From Fontibacterium subtropicum (lineage in GTDB: Bacteria; Pseudomonadota; Alphaproteobacteria; Pelagibacterales; Pelagibacteraceae), in NCBI GenBank assembly GCA_965235415.1, contig CBDDXD010000001.1:422782-486781 (forward strand): 64,000 bases of DNA, read 5' to 3'. Positions within the stretch are counted from its first letter, which is position 1. Every line of letters starts with the position of its first letter. Below are positions 1 to 8,476 of this stretch, in pieces. The translations under genes and the position numbers were made by a program. The notes beneath the pieces are model-generated. The model saw only the letters and a list, made by a program, of their open reading frames with translations, was not told where the DNA came from and ran no database searches.

Positions 1-364
1 TACTCATTCTGTTGCGGACTTGAATTTATGTAACGTACGATTAATGGATAATGCCAAATTTCCTTGGCTCATTCTTATTCCAAAAAGAAAAAATATTAGA
101 CAAATACTAGATTTAAATAAAAAAGATCAAATAAAATTAATGGAAGAAATTGATTATTGCAGCAGAGTTATGAAAAAAACTTTTAAGGCTTTTAATTTAA
201 ACGTAGAAAAAATCGGAAATATCATTCCTCAATTACATATCCATATAATTGCAAGACATAAAAAAGATAGCTCATGGCCTCTTTCAGTTTGGGTTGTAAA
301 AGGAAAACCTTATAAAAAATCTCACTTAACTGAAACTATAAAAAAATTACAAAAACTTATTTAA
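1..364 (+). CDS. HIT family protein, 5' end cut by window
   Basis: C-terminal part of a histidine-triad (HIT) nucleotide-binding protein; HIT proteins hydrolyse or transfer nucleotidyl groups. The reading frame is open to the window edge, and the residues before the first possible start (T-H-S-V-A-D-L) fit the family, so the TTG at 20 is probably internal and the gene begins upstream. Visible family features are the segment AKFPWLILIPKR and the active-site region PQLHIHIIAR followed by WPLSVW, as in the alphaproteobacterial HIT subgroup. The stop lies one base before the rlmJ start, suggesting co-transcription. The precise substrate cannot be read from sequence. Confidence 0.85.
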   Translation, partial: THSVADLNLCNVRLMDNAKFPWLILIPKRKNIRQILDLNKKDQIKLMEEIDYCSRVMKKTFKAFNLNVEKIGNIIPQLHIHIIARHKKDSSWPLSVWVVKGKPYKKSHLTETIKKLQKLI

Positions 365-365
365 T

Positions 366-1202
366 ATGTTGAGCTATAGGCATGGATATCATGCTGGAAA
401 TTCAGCTGATGTTTTAAAACATTTTATACTTCTTTATGTTTTAGATTACGTAAAAAAAAAAAACAAAAATTTTATCTACATTGACTCTCATGCAGGTGCT
501 GGAAAATATTTTATCTCTGATGCTTACATGCAAAAAAATAAAGAATATCTAGAAGGTATCAATAAAATAATAAGAATAAAAAATAATGATTTTTTTTTAA
601 AAAATTATTTAGACTTAGTAAAATCAATAAACTTCAATACTGAACTTAAAATATATCCAGGCTCATGTTATCTTGCTGCTAAAAGTTTAAGAATAGAAGA
701 TAAGCTTCATTTACTTGAGTTACATTCTACAGAATTTTCAAATCTTAAAAAAAACTTTGAAGGAGATTTAAGAGTGGTCATTGAAAATGAAGATAGTTAC
801 AAAAAACTTAAAAAACTATTACCTCCAAAAGAAAAACGTGCAGTAATATTAATTGATCCATCATATGAACTTAAAGATGAATATGAAAAGGCTTCAAAAA
901 TGTTATTAGATTGTTATAAAAAATTTCCACTTGGAGTTTATATTGTTTGGTATCCTGTATTAAATAATAAAAAATCTGAATCATTTATTCTAAATATTTT
1001 AAAAGAAAATTATAAAAATCTATCTCACATAGAAATGATTACGGATAATTCTAGTAATGGAATGCAAGGGAGCGGTTTGTTTATAATTAATTCTCCATGG
1101 TCTATAGAAAAAGATATTAAAGAAAGTCTGAAAATTATTTTTGATTGTTTAAAAAAATCCAAGGATCTTTCTAAACTATTATTTAAAAATAATATTAATT
1201 AG
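366..1202 (+). CDS. rlmJ: 23S rRNA (adenine-2030-N6)-methyltransferase RlmJ
   Basis: Methylates N6 of A2030 in 23S rRNA using S-adenosylmethionine. The N-terminus MLSYRHGYHAGNSADVLKH is the RlmJ signature, the SAM-binding glycine motif appears as SHAGAGKY (about residues 41-48), and motif IV is DPSY at 164-167. Length of 278 aa matches the family (about 280). The second proline of the usual DPPY is Ser here, a mild oddity since most N6-adenine methyltransferases keep two prolines. It follows the HIT gene by one base, and its 3' end overlaps the convergent mgtE by four bases. Confidence 0.92.
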   Translation: MLSYRHGYHAGNSADVLKHFILLYVLDYVKKKNKNFIYIDSHAGAGKYFISDAYMQKNKEYLEGINKIIRIKNNDFFLKNYLDLVKSINFNTELKIYPGSCYLAAKSLRIEDKLHLLELHSTEFSNLKKNFEGDLRVVIENEDSYKKLKKLLPPKEKRAVILIDPSYELKDEYEKASKMLLDCYKKFPLGVYIVWYPVLNNKKSESFILNILKENYKNLSHIEMITDNSSNGMQGSGLFIINSPWSIEKDIKESLKIIFDCLKKSKDLSKLLFKNNIN

Positions 1203-2578
1203 ACAAATAAACTTGCTATTCCAAGAAATGCAAAAAACCCAACAACGTCCGTAACCGTTGTTACAAAAACAGTTGCTGAAACTGCAGGATCTATCTTCAT
1301 TTTATTTAATGTTACTGGGATAGCGATTCCAGCCAAACCGGCTACAGTTAAATTTACAATCATTGCTGCACCAATCAGAATGGCTATTTTTAAATCATGA
1401 AACCAGAAATAAACAAAAACTCCAGTAATTGCTGCAAATACTAATCCATTTAACAAACCAGTTACAACTTCTCTATTAATAATTTTCATAACATTTTTTA
1501 CATTCAATTGTTGTGAAGCGATTAATTGAATTGTTACAGTTAATGTTTGTGTTGCAGCATTTCCTCCCATCGATGCAACAATTGGCATTAAGACTGCAAG
1601 AGCAATAACTTTTTGAATTGTGTTTTCAAAAATTCCAATAACAAATGAAGCTAAAACTGCAGTAATTAAATTAATAAACAACCATAAAAATCTATTTTTA
1701 GATGTCTCTACAGGATTATCACTTATATCTTCTGCAGCTCCAATACCCCCTAATCTTAAAGCATCTTCAACGGCTTCTTCTTTAACAATTGTTACAACAT
1801 CATCTCCTGTGATCACTCCAATTAATTTTTGGTCTTTATCAACAACACCAGCTGAAACTAAATTATATTGAGTAAAAATATTACCAACTTTTTCTTTATC
1901 AAGATCTGCTGGAATAAAAGTTTTATTTTCTGCTATTAAGTCTTTTACTTTTGTATTTGGATCTGATCTTAGAATATTTGAAATAGATGCGTTACCAATT
2001 GGCTTTCTTTCTTTGTCTACAACAAAAATTTCTAAAAATTGTTCTGGTAAATCTGTTGAATCTCTTAAAAAATCCATCGTTTGACCAACAGTCCAATCTA
2101 AATCAATGGTTACAAATTCTCGCTGCATAATTCTTGCAGCTGAGTCTTTTGGATATTTTAATCCTAATCTGAAAAAATTTTGATCTTTTTGAGGGAGATT
2201 ATTTAAAATCTGATTTTGAAATTCTTCAGGAACATTTTCTATAATCTGAAAAGCATCATCTGACTCTAATTCTTTTATAATTGAAGAAATCGTATCCGGT
2301 GAAAGCTGTTCTAATATTTCTTTTTGTAAAATATCCGACAAACCTAATACGACCTCAGGATTTAAATCTGCGGATTTATGGCTAAATAATTTTATCTGAA
2401 CTTCACTAGGTAATGTTTTGATTAAATCCGCAACATCTGCTGGATGGTATTTATCTAATAACTGTCGAACAGAAATAAAATTGTTTTGTTTAACATTTTC
2501 AATTAAAGAATTAATTTGTTCTTCAGTAAAAATATGCCCAGTTCTAACTTTAGAAGTTTGATTAGCTTCTTGGGGCAT
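1199..2578 (-). CDS. mgtE: Magnesium transporter MgtE
   Basis: Inner-membrane Mg2+ channel gated by cytoplasmic Mg2+ sensing. Domain order fits MgtE: an N-terminal helical superhelix domain (about residues 25-130), two CBS repeats (about 140-260), then a C-terminal membrane domain with about five hydrophobic segments (about 290-459). The pore signature LMPIVASMGGNAATQT and the acidic residue D444 in the last helix (TDVVGFFAF), equivalent to the pore Mg2+-binding Asp, are both present. Length of 459 aa is typical. Single gene, convergent with rlmJ. Confidence 0.94.
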   Translation of the reverse strand: MPQEANQTSKVRTGHIFTEEQINSLIENVKQNNFISVRQLLDKYHPADVADLIKTLPSEVQIKLFSHKSADLNPEVVLGLSDILQKEILEQLSPDTISSIIKELESDDAFQIIENVPEEFQNQILNNLPQKDQNFFRLGLKYPKDSAARIMQREFVTIDLDWTVGQTMDFLRDSTDLPEQFLEIFVVDKERKPIGNASISNILRSDPNTKVKDLIAENKTFIPADLDKEKVGNIFTQYNLVSAGVVDKDQKLIGVITGDDVVTIVKEEAVEDALRLGGIGAAEDISDNPVETSKNRFLWLFINLITAVLASFVIGIFENTIQKVIALAVLMPIVASMGGNAATQTLTVTIQLIASQQLNVKNVMKIINREVVTGLLNGLVFAAITGVFVYFWFHDLKIAILIGAAMIVNLTVAGLAGIAIPVTLNKMKIDPAVSATVFVTTVTDVVGFFAFLGIASLFV

Positions 2579-2649
2579 GAAAATCTCACATATAGGTTCA
2601 GCTACTACCTATAATGAATTCGACTAAAAAAAAAGCCTAATTTTAAAAC

Positions 2650-2736
2650 TTAGTACTGTTTTTTTGATCTAGATTCTTTTGGAGCTGTACTTTTTGGTTT
2701 TTTTTTTTCTTTTCTAGTGTCGCGACTTTTTCCCAT
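2650..2736 (-). CDS. Small basic protein (28 aa), hypothetical
   Basis: A 28-codon reading frame with ATG at 2736 and TAA at 2650-2652 in the otherwise empty gap between mgtE and tctA. It opens MGKSRDTRKEKKKPKS and is made almost entirely of Lys, Arg, Ser, Glu and Pro, with no hydrophobic core, so if translated it is probably disordered and may bind nucleic acid. It lies on the same strand as its neighbours. The low-complexity, A-rich sequence could open a frame by chance; homologues in related genomes would settle it. Confidence 0.45.
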   Translation of the reverse strand: MGKSRDTRKEKKKPKSTAPKESRSKKQY

Positions 2737-2747
2737 AATATCTAAAA

Positions 2748-4259
2748 CTACCTTAATTTTTTTCTTTTACTATAAAAATTTATTAAAAAAGGGCTTAAAA
2801 ATAAAACTAATGCTAAAAAAAGTATTGTTCCAGAAATAGGTCTTGTTACAAAAGTTGTCCACTCACCCATGCCTATAATCATAGCCTGTCTTAAAGATTG
2901 TTCTGCCATTGGACCTAATATTAAGCCTATAATTAAAGGAGCTGCTGGAAAATCAAATCTTCTAAAAAAATAACCAATAAGACCAAAAAAGAATAATAAA
3001 GCTAAGTCAAAAGAGGATCTTCCAGCACCATAAACACCAGCTGAAGAAATTATAATCACTCCCACATAAAGCCATTGCGAAGGTATTTTTAATATTTTTA
3101 TCCAAATACCAACAAGTGGGTAATTAAGTATTAATAAAATTACATTTCCTATGTAAAGACTTGCAATTAAAGTCCAAACTAAATTTGACTGTTGAGTTAA
3201 AAGCGTAGGCCCAGGTCTAATGCCATATGACTCGAAAGCAGACAATAATACAGCAGCAGTTGCTGAAGTTGGAATGCCTAAGGTTAATAATGGCATTAAC
3301 ACACCTGCTGCAGCTGCATTGTTTGCAGCCTCAGGTCCTGCAACTCCTTCAATTGCTCCTTTTCCAAACTCTTCGGGTTTTTTACTAAGTTTTTTTTCTG
3401 TGTAATAACTTAATAAAGTTGGAACTTCTGCGCCTCCAGTTGGCAATGCACCAATAAAAAAACCATAAAATGAACCCCGAAGCCAAGGCTTCCAACTTCT
3501 TTTCCAATCTTCTTTTGTCATCCAATTATACCACTTATTTTTTGGAGAAATAATTACAGTCTTTTTACTTTTTTCTCTTCCCTGCCATGCTAAAAATAAT
3601 GCATCACCTACTGCAAATAATCCAACCACGGCAACTACCACTTCAACTCCATTTAACAATTCCATAATTCCACCAAAAGTAAATCTTGGTTGTCCTGATT
3701 GAAGATCAATTCCAACTAAACCAATGATAAGTCCCAAACTTAAACTGGTCATACCCCGAACCACTGAATTACCTAAAACAGCGGTAACCGAAACTGCAGC
3801 TAAAACCATCAAACTAAAATACTCTGCAGGACCAAATGTTAAAGCAACACTAACCACTATAGGAGCAAAAAAAGTCAGAGCAATTGTGCCGATTGTTCCT
3901 GCAACAAAACTTCCAATTGCAGCCGTTGCAAGAGCTGAACCCGCTAATCCACGTTTTGCCATTTTATTTCCCTCAAGAGAGGTAACTACACTTGATGACT
4001 CTCCAGGTGTATTAAGAAGAATAGCAGTTGTTGATCCTCCATACATTCCTCCATAATAAATTCCTGCAAATAAAACGAACATAGCGACAGCTGGAGCTTT
4101 AAAAGTAAGCGGCAATAATAAAGCTATAGTTAATGCAGGCCCTATTCCTGGAAGAACGCCAACCAAAGTGCCAGCTAAACAACCGGCAAATCCATAAATT
4201 AAAATTGAAGGTGTTAAAGCATTTCCAAAACCATTTATTAACTGTTCAAAATAATTCAT
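2748..4259 (-). CDS. tctA: Tripartite tricarboxylate transporter, large membrane subunit TctA
   Basis: Large integral-membrane subunit of a TTT-family secondary transporter, which takes a carboxylate from the periplasmic protein TctC and moves it inward with an ion gradient. At 503 aa it has about a dozen hydrophobic segments and the family's two glycine/proline-rich repeats, GVLPGIGPALTIALLLPLTF near the N-terminus and GALPTGGAEVPTLLSY in the middle. Its start overlaps the tctB stop by four bases, so translation is probably coupled. Gene order is tctC-tctB-tctA. Substrate (citrate or another di/tricarboxylate) is not determinable. Confidence 0.94.
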   Translation of the reverse strand: MNYFEQLINGFGNALTPSILIYGFAGCLAGTLVGVLPGIGPALTIALLLPLTFKAPAVAMFVLFAGIYYGGMYGGSTTAILLNTPGESSSVVTSLEGNKMAKRGLAGSALATAAIGSFVAGTIGTIALTFFAPIVVSVALTFGPAEYFSLMVLAAVSVTAVLGNSVVRGMTSLSLGLIIGLVGIDLQSGQPRFTFGGIMELLNGVEVVVAVVGLFAVGDALFLAWQGREKSKKTVIISPKNKWYNWMTKEDWKRSWKPWLRGSFYGFFIGALPTGGAEVPTLLSYYTEKKLSKKPEEFGKGAIEGVAGPEAANNAAAAGVLMPLLTLGIPTSATAAVLLSAFESYGIRPGPTLLTQQSNLVWTLIASLYIGNVILLILNYPLVGIWIKILKIPSQWLYVGVIIISSAGVYGAGRSSFDLALLFFFGLIGYFFRRFDFPAAPLIIGLILGPMAEQSLRQAMIIGMGEWTTFVTRPISGTILFLALVLFLSPFLINFYSKRKKLR

Positions 4260-4720
4260 ATTTTTAATGAAAAAGCAGGACCTAAATTAACTGAAAGTAT
4301 AATTGAAAATAAAATCCAAACACTAGCTGCAATTAAAAAGCTAATTATTAAAGATTTTATTGATATTTTTGTATCAAACGATCTTGATATACCAAGACCA
4401 CATAAAGTACCTGATAAAATAAAGCCTATTGGCTTAACTAATAGTACAAATAATAAAAATCCAATCAAAAAATAACTAAGACGATTTATTGGATTTTTTA
4501 ATGGCTTCTCATTTTTATCATTAGCTATGTCTGGAAGTTTTTGTGTTAAAGATTGATAAATATACAAAATTACAAAAAAAAAAAATATTCCAACAGCAAA
4601 TTTTGGAACAAATGATGCCCCAACCGCATCATAAAGAGTGGATTTTGGAATTTGTGTGATCTGCCAAATGGCAAGACCACACAAAAATATAAGTACTAAT
4701 GAAAAGCGTAAAGCGTTCAA
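4256..4720 (-). CDS. tctB: Tripartite tricarboxylate transporter, small membrane subunit TctB
   Basis: Small membrane subunit of the TTT transporter encoded with tctC and tctA. It is 154 aa with about four hydrophobic segments, and the middle stretch RLSYFLIGFLLFVLLVKPIG is typical of TctB/DUF1468 proteins. Sequence conservation in this family is weak, so the call leans on membrane topology and position. It overlaps tctC upstream and tctA downstream by four bases each, indicating coupled translation within one operon. Confidence 0.88.
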   Translation of the reverse strand: MNALRFSLVLIFLCGLAIWQITQIPKSTLYDAVGASFVPKFAVGIFFFFVILYIYQSLTQKLPDIANDKNEKPLKNPINRLSYFLIGFLLFVLLVKPIGFILSGTLCGLGISRSFDTKISIKSLIISFLIAASVWILFSIILSVNLGPAFSLKI

Positions 4721-5697
4721 GCTAAGCCTAGATCTTTTAAAATACCCTCTGTATTTTTAATGTCTTCATTTAGAGCTTTTTGAAAAGCATCACCTGTTAA
4801 AAAAACATTGGTCCATTTTCTTTCAATTAAAGTTTTTTTCCAAGGTTCTGAACTATTAAGTTTGGTTATATAATCTATAATTTTATTTTTTTGCTCTACA
4901 GAAACTCCTGGCGCAGCAAAAATTCCTCTCCAATTAGCAGCAACAACATTTAAACCTAACTCTTTAATAGTTGGCACATTCACTCCTGGAGTTCTTATGT
5001 TACCAGAAACTGCTATAATTTTCATTTTTCCAGAATTTATATGTTCCTCAACTTCAGAGTAACCAGCAATTCCAGCTGAAACCTGTCCTCCTAAAATTGC
5101 AGCATTTGCAGGTCCTCCACCTTGGAAAGCAACATAAGCAGCATCCTTTGCATTCCCGCCTAAAGCTTTTATTATAAGTCCAAGCAACTGGTGATCTGTT
5201 CCTCCTGCTGAACCTCCTGCAACTGAAACAGCTTTTGGATTTGCTTTTAATGCTGTTGTAAAATCATTCCAATTTTTAATTTTTCCAGAAGTTGGAACTA
5301 CAATTGCTCCAGCCTCCTCCGTTAAACGAGCAATAGGAATTACATCTTTAATAGTTACCGGACTTTTATTTGTAATTCCCGCACCAACCATTACTGATCC
5401 ACCAATCATTATGGTGTTTCCTTGAGCTTTTTTTTCATTAACAAATTTTGGAAGACCAACCATTCCTCCGGCTCCTCCAACATTTTCTACTTGTATAGAA
5501 TTAGTTAATCCTGCTGCTTTGGAAGCGGCCTCTATTGCTCTTCCTAATCCATCCCACCCGCCGCCTGGTGCAGCTGGAACAAAAATATTTAAATTATCAA
5601 ACACTACTTTTGACTGTGACAAAGCCCAATTTGGCATACCTAATACAGCAGCAGAAACTCCTGCAAACGCCATAAATTTTCTACGATTTATTTTCAT
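4717..5697 (-). CDS. tctC: Tripartite tricarboxylate transporter substrate-binding protein TctC
   Basis: Periplasmic solute receptor delivering a carboxylate to TctAB. I chose the ATG at 5697 over a TTG at 5730 because it puts the export signal MKINRRKFMAFAGVSAAVLG at the very start; the RRKFM pattern resembles a twin-arginine signal, known for some TctC proteins. Family motifs are FVPAAPGGGWDGLGRAIE near the mature N-terminus and a GGSAGGTDHQ stretch. About 326 aa, normal for TctC. First gene of tctCBA, divergent from an EamA permease. Confidence 0.92.
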   Translation of the reverse strand: MKINRRKFMAFAGVSAAVLGMPNWALSQSKVVFDNLNIFVPAAPGGGWDGLGRAIEAASKAAGLTNSIQVENVGGAGGMVGLPKFVNEKKAQGNTIMIGGSVMVGAGITNKSPVTIKDVIPIARLTEEAGAIVVPTSGKIKNWNDFTTALKANPKAVSVAGGSAGGTDHQLLGLIIKALGGNAKDAAYVAFQGGGPANAAILGGQVSAGIAGYSEVEEHINSGKMKIIAVSGNIRTPGVNVPTIKELGLNVVAANWRGIFAAPGVSVEQKNKIIDYITKLNSSEPWKKTLIERKWTNVFLTGDAFQKALNEDIKNTEGILKDLGLA

Positions 5698-5781
5698 TGA
5701 AATTCTTTTGTTAATTAGTTTAAGAAACAAATACTAATTATAATTTGTTTTCAATTAATAAATAAAATACTCAACCTAAAG

Positions 5782-6669
5782 ATGATTTTTAAAAATAAAA
5801 ATAATGAATTTTTGGGTATTTTTTACATGATATTATGCATGCTTTTCTTTTCCATTAATGATGCTTTCATAAAATACATTCTCTTTCTTTACAAAGATAT
5901 CACATTACTTGGTGAGATAATTTTTATTAGAGGAATTTGCTCAACGGCTATTCTAGGTTTATATTTATATTATAAAAAAAAATTAGATTTTAAAGTTATC
6001 ACCTCAAAACCTTTACACTTAAGAGGATTAATAGAATCTATTGCTGCCATTTTTTTCTTTTTAGGACTCATGTATCTTCCTTTTGGAGAATTATATTCTC
6101 TTATGAATTTAGCGCCAATTTTAATTACTGCTTCTGGAGCGTTTATACTTGGTGAAAAAGTAGGCTGGAGAAGATGGACAGCTGTTATTTGTGGATTTAT
6201 TGGGGTGCTTATTGTTATTGATCCTAATAATTTAAAATTTGGTTTTGCCTTTATTTACCCTCTTATTGCGGCAATCTTCATTACCCAAAGAGATACGATT
6301 ACAAGAAAATTTTTAAATAAATTTGATAGTTTGCAAATAGTCTTTATTACTTCTTTTTCAGTTTCAGTATTTTTTGGTTTTGGAATATTTTTAAACTATA
6401 AGCCTATCGACTTAGAAATATTTATCTATATTTTTCTTTCAGCTATTTTTGTAACACTTGGCTATTATTTTTCTGTCTTAACTATCAAAACGGCAAATAT
6501 TTCAACCACTTCACCATTTCGTTACACAATAATAATCTTTGGTATAATTTTAGGTTATTTTATATTTAATGAAATTCCTGCTTTTAATATGATTCTTGGT
6601 TCATTAATTATTATTAGTAGTGGTATATTTATAATTCTAAGACAAAAAAAAATCGGAATAATTAAATAA
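5782..6669 (+). CDS. EamA/DMT-superfamily permease
   Basis: Ten-segment drug/metabolite-transporter-type inner-membrane protein of 295 aa, built from two EamA repeats of about five helices (roughly residues 10-150 and 155-290). The first repeat ends with the conserved pattern LGEKVGWRRWTAVICGFIGV. Family members move amino acids, nucleosides and other small metabolites, so substrate is open. It is divergent from tctC, and its stop overlaps the start of the next small gene (TAATG). Two further EamA genes occur in this window, one broken. Confidence 0.88.
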   Translation: MIFKNKNNEFLGIFYMILCMLFFSINDAFIKYILFLYKDITLLGEIIFIRGICSTAILGLYLYYKKKLDFKVITSKPLHLRGLIESIAAIFFFLGLMYLPFGELYSLMNLAPILITASGAFILGEKVGWRRWTAVICGFIGVLIVIDPNNLKFGFAFIYPLIAAIFITQRDTITRKFLNKFDSLQIVFITSFSVSVFFGFGIFLNYKPIDLEIFIYIFLSAIFVTLGYYFSVLTIKTANISTTSPFRYTIIIFGIILGYFIFNEIPAFNMILGSLIIISSGIFIILRQKKIGIIK

Positions 6670-6926
6670 TGGAAACATTAAATACACTTATTGATTTACT
6701 AAAATCAAAAGCAAAGAAAACCACAGAGGATGAAGATTTATTAGAATTTGAAAAGGGAAAATATTTTTTTGGTGTTGTTAAAAATAAAAATAAATACGAA
6801 GGGATTACTATTAGTAGAAAATTTGAAGCAAAGTACTCAAAAAGAATTGGCTTTAAGATTATAGATACTATTGATGAATATACTGAAAAAAATCATGCAA
6901 GGATTATGCGATATTTGGAAGATTAA
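6669..6926 (+). CDS. Small conserved-looking protein of unknown function (85 aa)
   Basis: I do not recognise this gene. It encodes 85 aa, soluble and charged, with an acidic N-terminal third (KKTTEDEDLLEFEKGKYFFG) and a central pattern of alternating hydrophobics (YFFGVVKNKNKYEGITISR) suggesting a small alpha/beta fold. No signal peptide or membrane segment. Its ATG overlaps the stop of the preceding EamA gene, so the two are probably translated together. Codon use looks like the neighbours. Confidence 0.65.
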   Translation: METLNTLIDLLKSKAKKTTEDEDLLEFEKGKYFFGVVKNKNKYEGITISRKFEAKYSKRIGFKIIDTIDEYTEKNHARIMRYLED

Positions 6927-6998
6927 AATAAAAATATTTTTAGTTACATTTTCCTTCAGTAATAAATCTGATAAATTATTCTAAATTAAATAAAAAAT

Positions 6999-7484
6999 AT
7001 GCCCTCATTTGATGTTGTAAGCAGAATCAATTATCAAGAATTTGATAATGCTTTAGCCAATTGTTTAAGAGAAATTGGAACCCGTTATGACTTTAAAGGT
7101 CTTAACATTTCAATTGAAAGAAAAGATAAAACAATCACAACTCTTGCTCCTGATAATTTAAAACTCAAACAAGTTAATGAATTGCTACAAACACATCTTA
7201 TAAGACGGAAAGTTGATCCTAGAGTGATTAAAATAAAAAATTCAGAAACTGCAACTGGTGGAACTATTAGACAAATTAGTGAATTAAAAGAAGGAATTGA
7301 CCAGGAAAGTGCTAAAAAAATTATTGCACAAGTTAAAAGTTTAAAACTTAAAATCCAAGTAAAAATTCAAGGAGAAGAATTGCGAGCCGATGGTAAAAAA
7401 AAAGATGATTTGCAAGAAGCAATTGCGGCTATCAGAACTATCGATATTGGTCAGCCAATGGAATTTGTAAATTTTAGAGACTAG
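6999..7484 (+). CDS. yajQ: YajQ/DUF520 nucleotide-binding protein
   Basis: Full-length (161 aa) YajQ-family protein, opening with the signature MPSFDVVSRINYQEFDNA and containing the two ferredoxin-like repeats of the family; the conserved stretch REIGTRYDFKG falls at about residues 26-36. Homologues bind RNA/nucleotides, and some bind cyclic di-GMP and act as effectors; the role in this lineage is not established. A 72-base gap upstream suggests its own promoter. A possible small gene on the other strand overlaps its last 11 bases. Confidence 0.93.
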   Translation: MPSFDVVSRINYQEFDNALANCLREIGTRYDFKGLNISIERKDKTITTLAPDNLKLKQVNELLQTHLIRRKVDPRVIKIKNSETATGGTIRQISELKEGIDQESAKKIIAQVKSLKLKIQVKIQGEELRADGKKKDDLQEAIAAIRTIDIGQPMEFVNFRD

Positions 7485-7584
7485 ACTTATTTCTTTTAAT
7501 TAACGATTTAATCTTTTTGCTAAACTTAGGTTTCTTTTTAAAACTGCGATCTTTTGATGATTTTCCACTGTATCTTTTTGTCAT
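7474..7584 (-). CDS. Possible small basic protein (36 aa)
   Basis: A 36-codon frame on the minus strand, ATG at 7582-7584 and TAA at 7474-7476, filling most of the gap after yajQ and overlapping its 3' end by 11 bases. It begins MTKRYSGKSSKDRSFKKK and is rich in Lys, Arg and Ser, resembling in composition the 28-aa frame at 2650-2736 and ribosomal-protein tails. The tail-to-tail overlap matches the habit of other convergent genes here. Support is only composition and position. Confidence 0.38.
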   Translation of the reverse strand: MTKRYSGKSSKDRSFKKKPKFSKKIKSLIKRNKSSL

Positions 7585-7629
7585 ATTGCCCCAAAGTAAT
7601 ATAATAATTTAAATAATAGAATTTTAAAA

Positions 7630-8079
7630 ATGAAGTTTATAAATATCTTTTTATTAATATTATCTTTACTTACACTACAAGTGTCTGCTCAACACAAAGA
7701 CAATAAAGAGCATAATCACAAAAGTATTGAGGCTAAGAGTCCTTACCCCTCGGTAGATATTAGAGTTATTAAAGATGCAAAGTCTGGTTACAATATTCAA
7801 TTAATTACTAAGAATTTCAAATTTACTCCTGAAAAAGTTAATAAAGAAAACGTAATGAATGAAGGACACGCACACATTTATATTAATGGAAATAAAAATA
7901 GAATTTATTCTGAATGGTACCATATAGAAGATGAAAAACTAACTCAGCCAATCAATCAAATCAGAGCTACATTAAATGCCAACGATCATTCTGAATACAC
8001 TGTAAATTCAAGACCAATTGAAGCAATCGGAGCCATCAAAAATGAAAATATTGGCAATTGGTATAATAATAAAAAATAA
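7630..8079 (+). CDS. Secreted protein of unknown function, His-rich
   Basis: A 149-aa protein with a clear signal peptide (MKFINIFLLILSLLTLQVSA, cleavage after about residue 20) followed by a His-rich stretch (HKDNKEHNH). The body carries FKFTPEKVNKENVMNEGHAH and WYHIEDE, a pattern resembling small periplasmic cupredoxin-like or metal-associated domains, but I cannot name a family firmly. Expected in the periplasm. It stands alone, convergent with and directly abutting the rhodanese gene. Several histidines suggest metal binding, which is inference only. Confidence 0.7.
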   Translation: MKFINIFLLILSLLTLQVSAQHKDNKEHNHKSIEAKSPYPSVDIRVIKDAKSGYNIQLITKNFKFTPEKVNKENVMNEGHAHIYINGNKNRIYSEWYHIEDEKLTQPINQIRATLNANDHSEYTVNSRPIEAIGAIKNENIGNWYNNKK

Positions 8080-8472
8080 CTATTTGCAAGGCAGATTAGA
8101 TTTTTTCCAGCCCTCACCTGTTGCAGGATTGCCTTCAAAGCCATCTGAAATATTAATTAGATTCTTATAACCTTGTTGTTGTAATAATTTTGCAGCAGCC
8201 ATAGATCTGACTCCTGATCTACAAATAATTAAAACATTATCTTTTTTAGAAACTTTTTTATCTATAAAATCTTTTACAAAATTTTCATTTTTTTGTCTAT
8301 CAGGTCCAAGTAAAAGAGAAATAAATAATGTTTTAGAGTTTAAAGACTCTGCATCAGGTTTTCCAACACTATTCCATTCTTCTTCCGTTCTTACGTCTAG
8401 AACAATACTATTCGAATTGTTATTTAAAAAATCTTTAACCTTTTTTGATGGAATATTAAAAATCTCACTCAT
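8080..8472 (-). CDS. Single-domain rhodanese-like sulfurtransferase
   Basis: A 130-aa cytoplasmic rhodanese domain. The N-terminal DVRTEEEWNSVGKPD motif and the active-site loop CRSGVRS (Cys followed by a six-residue loop) are intact, and the C-terminal SDGFEGNPATGEGWK is typical of single-domain rhodaneses that may carry persulfide sulfur. It lies four bases downstream of the aldehyde dehydrogenase gene on the same strand, so they are likely one transcript. It ends immediately next to the convergent secreted-protein gene. Confidence 0.88.
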   Translation of the reverse strand: MSEIFNIPSKKVKDFLNNNSNSIVLDVRTEEEWNSVGKPDAESLNSKTLFISLLLGPDRQKNENFVKDFIDKKVSKKDNVLIICRSGVRSMAAAKLLQQQGYKNLINISDGFEGNPATGEGWKKSNLPCK

Positions 8473-8476
8473 AAAA

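Noticed and set aside
5731..5781. Riboswitch upstream of tctC
   Set aside because: The gap is too short and has no recognisable conserved aptamer elements.
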